Positions 16,627 to 27,329 of a stretch of DNA of 31,051 nucleotides are shown here, in pieces (within the stretch, counting starts at the first letter, position 1; each line of letters starts with the position of its first letter). Source of the DNA: JALRAP01 sp046302815 (lineage in GTDB: Bacteria > Bacteroidota > Bacteroidia > AKYH767-A > OLB10); assembly GCA_046302815.1 (NCBI GenBank), contig JBKCHO010000125.1:1-31051 (forward strand), read 5' to 3'. The notes beneath the pieces were generated by a model. It did no database searches and had not been told where the DNA came from. It worked only from the letters and a program-made list of their open reading frames with translations. Position numbers and translations under genes: made by a program.

Positions 16627-19548
16627 TCAATTCACTACGAATCGGGAATGTTCAGATTTTCCATCCGTAACGATTTCCAGAACATATAATCCCTTCACCC
16701 ATTCAGCTACATCGATGGTATGCAAATCGTCTGTAATTGTTGACTCATAAATCAATCGGCCAGTCAAATCCCAAATATTTAAAGTCGTAGACTGGCTACT
16801 TCCTCCATCCCACTTGATAAAGAGTGCGTTTGTGGATGGGTTGGGATAAACTAGGATTGGGAGAGTCGTTGAGTTTTCATTCAATCCAACAGTTGGGTTT
16901 GTTCCGTATTTATTGACCTGCATATCCCAACGAAATCCATTTACAAAAGTATTTCCATCGCAATTGTCGGTTGCATCCCCAGCCAAGTACAGGTTTCCAT
17001 CTGCGTCGGAACCAATCTTTTTCGCATAATCTGGGCCTACTCCGGAAGGATCCGACCAAATAAGTTCATACCTGAAGTTGCCTGATGAATCATAACTCAC
17101 TACCATGAAATTATAATTGGTGGAAAAATTAGCCGTCTCCCATCCGGCAACAAAGACATTACCGGAGTTGTCTAAAGTCATATCAACGAGAATGTCGTCA
17201 GATCCAGCTGTATTTGCATAGCGCCTGTCCCACACCAAAGTGCCGTTATTCCTGTATTTGACGATTCCAAAATCAGCTTCAATAAATTGACCGAATGTGC
17301 CACCCACCAAAATATTATTAAACGCATCTATTTTAACAACGGTTGCAGAATCGGGGTTGGTGCTGTGGCTATAATTCTGAATCCAAACAGGATTACCGTT
17401 GGTGTCGTATTGAGCTGTTACAAAATTGAAATTGCTTTGTCCTGCCACCACAATATTTCCCGTCAAATCAATGGCAATTGAATTGAAAAAGTCGCGGTCG
17501 CTAGATGAGGCAGGATTAAAGTCATAAGTCGTATCCCAAACAATTGCGCCGCTTGGATTGAACTTGACCAATAAACCATCGCTCAATGCACCACTGGCAG
17601 GAGCGAATGCTCCAGCCGCATAGGCGTTTCCATTGTTATCAACAGCCATACATTGAAACAATTCAGCAAGCCCTCCACCGTGATAGGATGAAGCCCACTG
17701 TTGGTTGCCGAAAACATCATAACTTAAAAGCGTGGCATCAACACCTGTACCCGAATTGATTGTTACAGCTCCAACATACACGCCTCCCGCTGGATTAACA
17801 TGAATATCTATTGGATAGTCTGCGCCACCGGCTGTGCCAGCAAACACTGTATCCCAAAGCAGGTTGCCATTAAAATCCAAGGCAGCTGTATAAATATCCC
17901 TATACGAATTTCCACCCGAGGTATCAGTTGTACCTGTCACATAAACCACTTGATTCACATCAACTGCAATGGCAATACCCTTGTCGGAGCTTTTTTCCAT
18001 CATTCCTTGGTATACAAATGACCAAAGCTTGGTTCCAGCAGAATCGAATTTAACCACAATCAAATCTTCGAGAGTATTATCACCTCCGCGAGTTAAACCT
18101 GTTATATAGGAGTTGCCAAGAGCATCCACATACATATCAGCAACCTGATCATCGGTGAAACTGTTGCCATTGGAATATCTTGTCCAAACTGGAAGTATGG
18201 CAGAGTCAAACTTTATGGTCACTTGATCTCCATTTAAAAATCCACCATTGTGAATGGAATACATTCCTGTGCCCACCAGATTACCATTGCTATCGCAAAA
18301 CAATTCTGCAGGCAAATCAAAATCATTGGCAGGTCCGTCAAGTATGGTTTTATTAACAAGAACCCCCGACTGATCATATTTGGCCAATACCCAATCTCTT
18401 TTCAAAAATCCAGATGTGGAAACTGTCAAATCACCTGCAACGATAACGGTATTTGAATTGACATCATAAACAATGCTACGGGCATAATCGGTTTGCGAAA
18501 TACTATCCAAACGGACCTGCCATTGAAATTGGCCACTAGGATTGAACTTCACCGCAACTATATCCTGCCCTGTACCGTTACCCACACTGTTCCCTACTAA
18601 GTAAACATTACCAGCTGAATCCAAGGCCATGTCAACTGGATATTCATCACTGTTGGGATTGGCGTTTGCGAAAGGTGCCTCCCAAATCCTTGAGCCAGTA
18701 GGATTGTATTTAATAACATAGTAATCTCGGTTTGATGTGGAAAGGAATGGAGCAGAACCTGCAACTACGATATCGCCATTGGAATCTATTTCAAGTTCAA
18801 CTGGCTCTTCCGAATAAGCGAAAGAAGCGGCGTTGGCATATACATCAGCCCATAGCTGATTCCCATTGCTGTCGTATTTAACAGTGGCCCAATCATAGAA
18901 AGCATTGACACCAGAACGCCTACCTGTGACATATATGTTTCCAGATGCGTCGCACTCAACATCTACGGCCTCATCATGGTTGCCGTTTGTATAAAACCTT
19001 GCCCATTGCTCCGCTCCCGCGGAGTTATACTTGACAACCAAAAAATCCTTGTTGGATGAAATCTTACGAAAACCACAAACGATGACATTCCCAAAGCCAT
19101 CCAATGCCAATCGGTTCGCAACGGATTCGGCAGCGGAATATTTTTTACTCCAAATAAGGTTTCCACCGGGTCCATATTTAAGAGTTACTGCGTAATCGAA
19201 ATTGTTAACCTCCGTTTTACCGGTCACATATACATTTCCCAAGGCGTCCACCTCCATATCAAGTGGATAATCATCTTGACCATAGGTGTTAAAGCCATCA
19301 TAAGAGACATGCCATAGGGTATCTCCCTGGGGCCCAAATTTTGTGAGGCAGATGTCAATTTGAGTACAACCGTTTTCTTCGTATCCACAAGCTATGGTGT
19401 TACCTTGGGAATCGATTCTAACAGCAACGCCACGATCCTCGTTGTAGGATGTCCCGTCAAATGAGGACTTCCACTTCAGTGCTGGTGTTTGGGAATAGGC
19501 TTGTTGGAGAACAACCGATAAAAGGCTAAGGATGCAGAGTAGGCGCAT
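16627..19548 (-). CDS. SBBP-repeat beta-propeller protein with type IX secretion sorting domain
   Basis: A 973-residue exported protein. A signal peptide (1-20) is followed by about 16 tandem repeats of 47-57 residues (about 25-890) built on GN-x-Y-V-x-G ... x-V-K-Y-D-x-x-G-x-x-x-W ... V-D, the SBBP/beta-propeller pattern. The last 75 residues are a Por/type IX C-terminal sorting domain: VYPNPSTNALFIKW, WDLTGRLIYES, GLYVLEI, and a final FVVN. It is therefore expected to cross the outer membrane through the type IX system and be surface-bound or released. Ligand or enzymatic role is unknown; the repeats are probably a scaffold. It has its own promoter and a hairpin at its start. Confidence 0.88.
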   Translation of the reverse strand: MRLLCILSLLSVVLQQAYSQTPALKWKSSFDGTSYNEDRGVAVRIDSQGNTIACGYEENGCTQIDICLTKFGPQGDTLWHVSYDGFNTYGQDDYPLDMEVDALGNVYVTGKTEVNNFDYAVTLKYGPGGNLIWSKKYSAAESVANRLALDGFGNVIVCGFRKISSNKDFLVVKYNSAGAEQWARFYTNGNHDEAVDVECDASGNIYVTGRRSGVNAFYDWATVKYDSNGNQLWADVYANAASFAYSEEPVELEIDSNGDIVVAGSAPFLSTSNRDYYVIKYNPTGSRIWEAPFANANPNSDEYPVDMALDSAGNVYLVGNSVGNGTGQDIVAVKFNPSGQFQWQVRLDSISQTDYARSIVYDVNSNTVIVAGDLTVSTSGFLKRDWVLAKYDQSGVLVNKTILDGPANDFDLPAELFCDSNGNLVGTGMYSIHNGGFLNGDQVTIKFDSAILPVWTRYSNGNSFTDDQVADMYVDALGNSYITGLTRGGDNTLEDLIVVKFDSAGTKLWSFVYQGMMEKSSDKGIAIAVDVNQVVYVTGTTDTSGGNSYRDIYTAALDFNGNLLWDTVFAGTAGGADYPIDIHVNPAGGVYVGAVTINSGTGVDATLLSYDVFGNQQWASSYHGGGLAELFQCMAVDNNGNAYAAGAFAPASGALSDGLLVKFNPSGAIVWDTTYDFNPASSSDRDFFNSIAIDLTGNIVVAGQSNFNFVTAQYDTNGNPVWIQNYSHSTNPDSATVVKIDAFNNILVGGTFGQFIEADFGIVKYRNNGTLVWDRRYANTAGSDDILVDMTLDNSGNVFVAGWETANFSTNYNFMVVSYDSSGNFRYELIWSDPSGVGPDYAKKIGSDADGNLYLAGDATDNCDGNTFVNGFRWDMQVNKYGTNPTVGLNENSTTLPILVYPNPSTNALFIKWDGGSSQSTTLNIWDLTGRLIYESTITDDLHTIDVAEWVKGLYVLEIVTDGKSEHSRFVVN

Positions 19549-19569
19549 GCTCGAAAGTGTGTTTCGAGC
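19549..19569 (-). promoter_or_regulatory. Perfect inverted repeat between promoter and start codon
   Basis: GCTCGAAA and TTTCGAGC form an 8-bp perfect dyad around a 5-base centre, ending directly at the ATG of the SBBP gene and overlapping the last base of its -7 box. It could be an operator or an RNA hairpin blocking the start codon. Confidence 0.55.
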
Positions 19570-19604
19570 AAATTTAATACATCCCGTATGGTATCATCAA
19601 AAAA
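19569..19604 (-). promoter_or_regulatory. Promoter of the SBBP/type IX gene
   Basis: On the minus strand TTTTTTG (19604-19598), 21 bases, then TAAATTTG (19576-19569), a perfect TAnnTTTG. It lies in the 59-base gap behind the glutathione peroxidase gene, so the SBBP gene need not depend on readthrough. Confidence 0.55.
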
Positions 19605-19607
19605 TAA

Positions 19608-20240
19608 TCACAAAAGGGAATTCACCGCTTTTGTAACCTGCTCGTCGGTAATTTCTGTTCGAGGATCAAAAAAGGTAACCAATCTACCCTCTTTGTCTAT
19701 CAAGTATTTTTGAAAATTCCACTTCACACCTGAATCCATGACACCGTTTTTCTCCTTCGTTGTCAAGAACTGATAAAGTGGAGCCATATCGCTACCTTTC
19801 ACAGAAATCTTGGAGAACACAGGAAATGAAACACCGTAGTTTTTCTGGCAAAATGATTTTATCTCTGAATCTGAACCCGGTTCCTGACCCATGAAATTGT
19901 TGGCGGGAAAGCCAAGGATAACTACACCTTTGGTTTTGTACTCATCATAAAACGACTGAAGCTCCTTGTACTGGGGAGTAAGTCCACATTTGCTGGCCAC
20001 ATTAACGATAATAACCACCTTGCCTTTGTAGTCGGATAATGCGACGGGTTTTCCGTCGATATCATTCATGGTGAATTGATAAATGGTTTTTTCTGTGTTT
20101 TGCATTTTATTTTGTTGGTAGGGTTCCATGCGGCCCTCTTTGGGACCGAAGAAGAGGTTAAATATTCCAAACATTAGGGTTGCGAATGCTAACATGATGA
20201 GAATGATTGAGATTTTACGGGAGGGCCTTGGTATGCGCAT
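19608..20240 (-). CDS. Glutathione peroxidase family protein with N-terminal membrane anchor
   Basis: Thiol peroxidase, 210 residues. Residues 11-31 form a hydrophobic anchor or uncleaved signal, followed by the GPx domain (53-210). The peroxidatic Cys85 sits in NVASKCGLTPQY; the partners Gln119 (FMGQE) and Trp174-Asn175 (VKWNFQKYL) complete the tetrad-like site. Cys131 is at the position of the resolving cysteine of thioredoxin-dependent family members, so the reductant is probably thioredoxin, not glutathione. The anchor would place the domain in the periplasm or at the outer face of the inner membrane. The gene lies 22 bases beyond the secA terminator; no clear own promoter was found. Alternative starts at Met38 or Met46 would give a soluble enzyme. 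Confidence 0.9.
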   Translation of the reverse strand: MRIPRPSRKISIILIMLAFATLMFGIFNLFFGPKEGRMEPYQQNKMQNTEKTIYQFTMNDIDGKPVALSDYKGKVVIIVNVASKCGLTPQYKELQSFYDEYKTKGVVILGFPANNFMGQEPGSDSEIKSFCQKNYGVSFPVFSKISVKGSDMAPLYQFLTTKEKNGVMDSGVKWNFQKYLIDKEGRLVTFFDPRTEITDEQVTKAVNSLL

Positions 20241-20262
20241 GAACTATGACTCATTATATAAC

Positions 20263-20292
20263 AAAACAAAAAGGGGATTTGTTCAAATCCCC
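20263..20292 (-). terminator. secA intrinsic terminator
   Basis: On the minus strand GGGGATTT (20292-20285), loop GAAC, AAATCCCC (20280-20273), then TTTTTGTTTT (20272-20263). Nine bases after the secA stop codon; a classic rho-independent terminator separating secA from the peroxidase gene. Confidence 0.85.
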
Positions 20293-20300
20293 CTTCCGTT

Positions 20301-23624
<3,324 letters not shown>

Positions 23625-23671
23625 TTTTAATCTTGTTTGCAAGTCCCAAAAGGGACCAAATTCCATGGCTA

Positions 23672-23679
23672 CAAAGGTA
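23672..23679 (-). promoter_or_regulatory. -7 box of secA
   Basis: TACCTTTG on the minus strand (23679-23672) is a perfect TAnnTTTG, 48 bases before the ATG at 23624, giving a leader of roughly 44 bases. The -33 element is not clear. Confidence 0.5.
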
Positions 23680-23732
23680 CGCAATCCCCTCCAAAGGGAC
23701 TGAAGCTAAAACGAATGAAAAGGGCTTGTAAG

Positions 23733-24875
23733 CTACTCTCTTTCAGTATATTCAAAAACCCAAGCAGAGTCTATAACCTTGGAGCGGAAAAACGGAAGCT
23801 GTTGCTCTGCCTCGCGCTCTGATTTAGAAGAATAAACGGATACCATGTGGCGACCATCGGTACGCTCTATGATTTCCGCATCCAACTGCTCACGGCGTAG
23901 TTCTCGAGACAATCTTCGAGCATTCCTACTGTTCTTAAAGCTACCCACGATTACATGGTAACTTATGAAAGTGGATTTCTTAGAAATACGGTTCGAATTA
24001 TCATCCGCTTCTTCCTCGACAGGAACAGATTGGATGATAGTTTCCTGGCTCGGGTTTTCAATCACTGATACAGCAGGCTCTGCGGAAATGCTGTCCAAAA
24101 CTTGCTCCTCGATAACAACAGGAACCGGTTCCACCAATGTGGAATCCATTTCAGCAGGAGGCATGATTTGTATGTCGGGCATAGGAGTATAAACCACTTT
24201 CTCGCCAGAGACCATCTCATCAATTCTCGAGAAGGGAACCAATGAGCCCATGTGTGTATTGAACTTCTTGATTATGGGTGGCGCCATGATCAAAAGAGCC
24301 AATATGGCTGCAGCTGGAATCACCTCCATAAACTTCAACTTTCGAACCTTGCTAGTTTCTTCAGAGGCATAGGCTCTCTGATCAAACTCGATAACTACGG
24401 GTTCTGTTTCCATTATTTGTTCGTCCACCTCGACCTCTTCTGACTTAACAGGCACCGCATGAACAACAGGCAATCCGAATGAGTCGGCCAGGAAGTTGGT
24501 AGAGGTGTCGGGAAGAAACTGCACATTGCCGGAATGATCTTGAAAGAGCACTCCAACCTTATCCAACTTATACTTACCTCCCCGATCCATGATGGATTTT
24601 ATTTCAGAGGCATATTCCTTGACCAATGTACAAGCTTCGGCGTAAGACAATGACTCGCGAAATGAAATATGATGCGCTAAAAGTCCGTCATTGTTTCGCA
24701 GAGCTGCATTGAATGCGATTCTTTTGGAAGGTGGGGTAATTAAGCGAAGCGACTCATTTATTGATGCCGGATGATAGTGGGCGATAAAACCACCCAAATC
24801 CATGACAATGACACAATCATGATCGAAAAGCAGATCCCTGATATAGCCGTCTAAGCGTTGTTCATTGTGCAACAT
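23733..24875 (-). CDS. HU-like / transmembrane / SPOR domain protein
   Basis: A 380-residue protein. Residues 1-140 resemble the paired HU-type domains (HU-CCDC81 bacterial type) found ahead of SPOR domains in Bacteroidota: LDGYIRDLLFDHDCVIVMDLGGFIAHY, then RIAFNAALRNNDGLLAHHIS and GVLFQDHSGNVQF. A single membrane helix spans about 185-202, followed by a Glu/Val/Pro-rich linker (225-300) and a SPOR domain (304-380, HVIVGSFKNSRNARRLSREL ending FEYTERE). SPOR domains bind denuded peptidoglycan at division sites. The N-terminus is cytoplasmic and the SPOR periplasmic by this layout. It is next to secA but has its own promoter. Confidence 0.85.
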   Translation of the reverse strand: MLHNEQRLDGYIRDLLFDHDCVIVMDLGGFIAHYHPASINESLRLITPPSKRIAFNAALRNNDGLLAHHISFRESLSYAEACTLVKEYASEIKSIMDRGGKYKLDKVGVLFQDHSGNVQFLPDTSTNFLADSFGLPVVHAVPVKSEEVEVDEQIMETEPVVIEFDQRAYASEETSKVRKLKFMEVIPAAAILALLIMAPPIIKKFNTHMGSLVPFSRIDEMVSGEKVVYTPMPDIQIMPPAEMDSTLVEPVPVVIEEQVLDSISAEPAVSVIENPSQETIIQSVPVEEEADDNSNRISKKSTFISYHVIVGSFKNSRNARRLSRELRREQLDAEIIERTDGRHMVSVYSSKSEREAEQQLPFFRSKVIDSAWVFEYTERE

Positions 24876-24879
24876 GCCT

Positions 24880-24906
24880 CTAAGGTAGTCATTTTATCCC
24901 TAACAA
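24880..24906 (-). promoter_or_regulatory. Promoter of the SPOR-domain gene
   Basis: On the minus strand TTG (24906-24904), 16 bases, then TACCTTAG (24887-24880), one mismatch from TAnnTTTG. The ATG follows four bases later, so the message would be leaderless or nearly so, as for purN. Confidence 0.4.
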
Positions 24907-24961
24907 GGCACGATTACTGCATCATAAAATTGATTTACAGTAATTTACAAAATAATAATTG

Positions 24962-25705
24962 TTAAATCGAATAGAGCCTTTCAATGACCTGTATGTCTCC
25001 GGGCACATCCACAGCATGGCTGTCATCGTTGGTTACCCTTGTATGTATTGAGATACCGTTGCATAACCATCTTAACTGTTCTAGTGATTCCATTTTTTCG
25101 GCTTGGGTGGGAGGCAAAGCAGCCAATTGACCCAGGATATCAGCACGGTAGGCATAAATGCCGATATGCTTGAAAAACGAACCTTGTTGAATATGTTCCG
25201 ACACTCGCGAATCGGGAACAAATGGTACGGCACGCCTACTGAAATAAACGGCCCTTCCTTTTTCTCCCATGACCACCTTGGGCGTATTGGAGTTTTCAAG
25301 CTCCTCTTTAGAGGAGATTTTTTTGACCAAGGTGGCGATTTGACAACTTGGATCGGAGAAACAAGAAGTGAGAAGATCAATCTGGGTTGGTTTGATAAAA
25401 GGTTCATCACCTTGAATATTTACTACGGCATCAAACCCGGAGTCATTATTCCGCAGAACTTCAGCACAACGGTCGGTGCCGCTTGGATGATCGGATGAAG
25501 TTATTACCACCCTACCACCAAATTCCAAAACATGTTTAAATATGCGTTCGTCATCCGTGGCAACAACTACATCAGCGAGGGAAGCTGCTTTTTGGGATTG
25601 AATGTACACGCGTTGTATCATAGACACCCCATGAATGAGAGCAAGCGGTTTACCTGGAAACCGGGTGGAAGCAAAGCGCGCGGGTATGACTCCTAGGATC
25701 TTCAA
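24962..25705 (-). CDS. kdsB: CMP-Kdo synthetase (3-deoxy-manno-octulosonate cytidylyltransferase)
   Basis: Activates Kdo with CTP for lipopolysaccharide inner core. The 247-residue protein has the nucleotidyltransferase loop IPARFASTRFPGKP (7-20), SSDHPSGTDR (70-79), and the metal-binding NIQGDEP (96-102, Asp100), plus the ESLEQLRWLCNG motif near the C-terminus. The start is TTG: no ATG or GTG exists between it and the upstream in-frame stop, and family members begin at exactly this point. One base separates it from the preceding gene's stop. Confidence 0.95.
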   Translation of the reverse strand: MKILGVIPARFASTRFPGKPLALIHGVSMIQRVYIQSQKAASLADVVVATDDERIFKHVLEFGGRVVITSSDHPSGTDRCAEVLRNNDSGFDAVVNIQGDEPFIKPTQIDLLTSCFSDPSCQIATLVKKISSKEELENSNTPKVVMGEKGRAVYFSRRAVPFVPDSRVSEHIQQGSFFKHIGIYAYRADILGQLAALPPTQAEKMESLEQLRWLCNGISIHTRVTNDDSHAVDVPGDIQVIERLYSI

Positions 25706-25706
25706 T

Positions 25707-26147
25707 TTACTTTTGCAGTTGATGGGTTTTCATCAGCATTCTCGAGATGCAGGTGGAAAAAAACTGAAGTTGCTCCACCGGCTTATCGGTGCCTCCGGTG
25801 AGACTTTCATGAAAGCGATCCCATAGTGCTGGGGAAGCATTTGCAGATGGAATACAATAATAAAATGGCGAAACGCCGGGTCTATCATAAACCATGATAT
25901 AGGCACAAGGCTGATTCTCCGAAATCCTAAACATTTGCTTGAATGTGATTCGTCGGCCGGGCTCTTCGCAAATTTCGCTTTCGCGGATTTCATAGCCCTG
26001 CTTATCGGACATTCGGGTTTGAAGCTGAATCCTATAGCCTACCGAACCGTAGTTGTATTCTTCCTCGGACGTGGGTGCCACTGTTTGGGATAAAACCGAG
26101 GTTGCCCCAAAAAGGACTAACAATAATGTCAACCACCTGATTTTCAT
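25707..26147 (-). CDS. Small secreted protein of unknown function
   Basis: A 146-residue protein with a cleavable signal peptide (about 1-20, ending VLSQ). The mature part is about 126 residues with three or four cysteines (ESEICEEPG, NQPCAYIMVYD, FYYCIPS, STCISRM), which may form disulfides. It is rich in Tyr, Phe and Glu and has no lipobox, membrane helix or known motif. I do not recognise the family. It is immediately upstream of kdsB with one base between, so the two are surely co-transcribed, but no functional link can be read. Confidence 0.7.
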   Translation of the reverse strand: MKIRWLTLLLVLFGATSVLSQTVAPTSEEEYNYGSVGYRIQLQTRMSDKQGYEIRESEICEEPGRRITFKQMFRISENQPCAYIMVYDRPGVSPFYYCIPSANASPALWDRFHESLTGGTDKPVEQLQFFSTCISRMLMKTHQLQK

Positions 26148-26228
26148 AGGATGCTAAGTTAATATTTTGGATTGAAGGATGTAACACTATGCTCATGTTT
26201 GCGTATCAGTATCAAACTACAGCCGTAT

Positions 26229-27329
26229 ATGGATTCCTCCAAAAGCCAAATCAGCATCCCAAAAAGTCCCTTCAAGGAAAAATATCAGGACATCATCAAA
26301 GAGACAATAGACGAGCTGTATGCCAATCCCAGATATTGGGATTTTTTCCAAATGTTCAGCGAGGAGTCGGTTCATGATTTCATTGTGGAATATGCTACCA
26401 AGAAGGCTTGGGTTTTAGTGAATGGCGACCGTATGGTAACCAAAGGCAATAACGAGGATCTTATTTATCATGAAACGGCATGGAATTGCCTTTGGGAAAT
26501 CCAACAATTGAAGCTGTTCCGTTTACAAACCGCTTGGCGTGCTGGAATGACCGAATTGCAAGGCATCGAGGTTACCCGCGACTTCCTCTGTTGGGAGAAA
26601 AATATTTCATGTTGCCCATACATAGAGCCCATCAGCATGACAGAGCTCAACCATTACATGGACTATGTTAGGTCGGACATGTTTGAAATGAAAAATTGGC
26701 TTTACGATTGGCAGGATTACGACATTTTCAAAAACAAGGGCAATGGGCATGACCTGTCGCCGGCTTGGTATCGTTTCAACAAAGGCTTCAGCGGCATGGA
26801 CCACCTGGAGCTGCTTCCCGACATCAAAGGTCAGGAGGAAAAGGCCTATTTGGAGATTTGGAAAAGACATTACAAGAAGCAGCTGGATCCCACCGACCTG
26901 CCATCAGGAAGAACTCTACCTGACTTATATATGAATTACGAAACGCTCGATTTTTTCATCAAGACATTCGAGAGCAAGCGCCTTATTCATTGTTTTGAAG
27001 CCGTGGAGAGCAAGCCAGAAGCAATAGGAAAAGAGACGGAGCTGCAGGATGCATTGCGTGTGTTGAACCGAAGTACAGAGCGAATAGAGCTGCCACACGC
27101 AAACGACTGGAAAGAGTCGGTGATTATGGGCGCGAGAAACCACCGCAGAAAAAAAATACTAGCGCATTTGCCTGCTGTTTTTGAAAATTACCTTTTCAGG
27201 GTTTCGCAAGGCATAGGTTTCGAAGGTCAACACGATAGCATCATTTACCAAGAATATCTCGATAACACCTTGGCTTACCGCGAAACGGTAAGAGAAGGTA
27301 GAATGCTGCTGGCTAGCGGCAAGGGTTGA
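26229..27329 (+). CDS. Unrecognised soluble protein, 366 aa
   Basis: The reading frame is open from a TTG at 26172, but the first 19 residues from there look non-coding, and the ATG at 26229 (MDSSKSQISIP) is the first ATG. The 366-residue protein is acidic and rich in Trp/Tyr (WDFF, WNCLWEIQQL, WLYDWQDYDIF, WYRFNKGFSG), with no signal peptide or membrane helix. Helical content seems high, with the C-terminal part carrying HHRRKKILAHLPAVFENYLFRV-like amphipathic stretches. Several conserved-looking features (GMDHLELLPDIKG, a CC pair in ISCCPYIEP) are visible but match no family I know. It is divergent from the kdsB pair and convergent with the TonB receptor. Confidence 0.75.
   Translation: MDSSKSQISIPKSPFKEKYQDIIKETIDELYANPRYWDFFQMFSEESVHDFIVEYATKKAWVLVNGDRMVTKGNNEDLIYHETAWNCLWEIQQLKLFRLQTAWRAGMTELQGIEVTRDFLCWEKNISCCPYIEPISMTELNHYMDYVRSDMFEMKNWLYDWQDYDIFKNKGNGHDLSPAWYRFNKGFSGMDHLELLPDIKGQEEKAYLEIWKRHYKKQLDPTDLPSGRTLPDLYMNYETLDFFIKTFESKRLIHCFEAVESKPEAIGKETELQDALRVLNRSTERIELPHANDWKESVIMGARNHRRKKILAHLPAVFENYLFRVSQGIGFEGQHDSIIYQEYLDNTLAYRETVREGRMLLASGKG

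Noticed and set aside
16700..19500. Regularly spaced similar DNA stretches of about 150-170 bases
   Set aside because: They encode the SBBP protein repeats; DNA identity between units is low and there are no short identical repeats with unique spacers, so this is not CRISPR or a recent DNA amplification.
25103..25498. A 131-codon open frame on the plus strand
   Set aside because: It is an antisense frame inside kdsB, a well-conserved enzyme.
26172..26228. TTG-started N-terminal extension of the unknown 366-residue protein
   Set aside because: The encoded residues (Cys/Leu/Ile-rich) do not resemble the rest of the protein, and an ATG follows at 26229.
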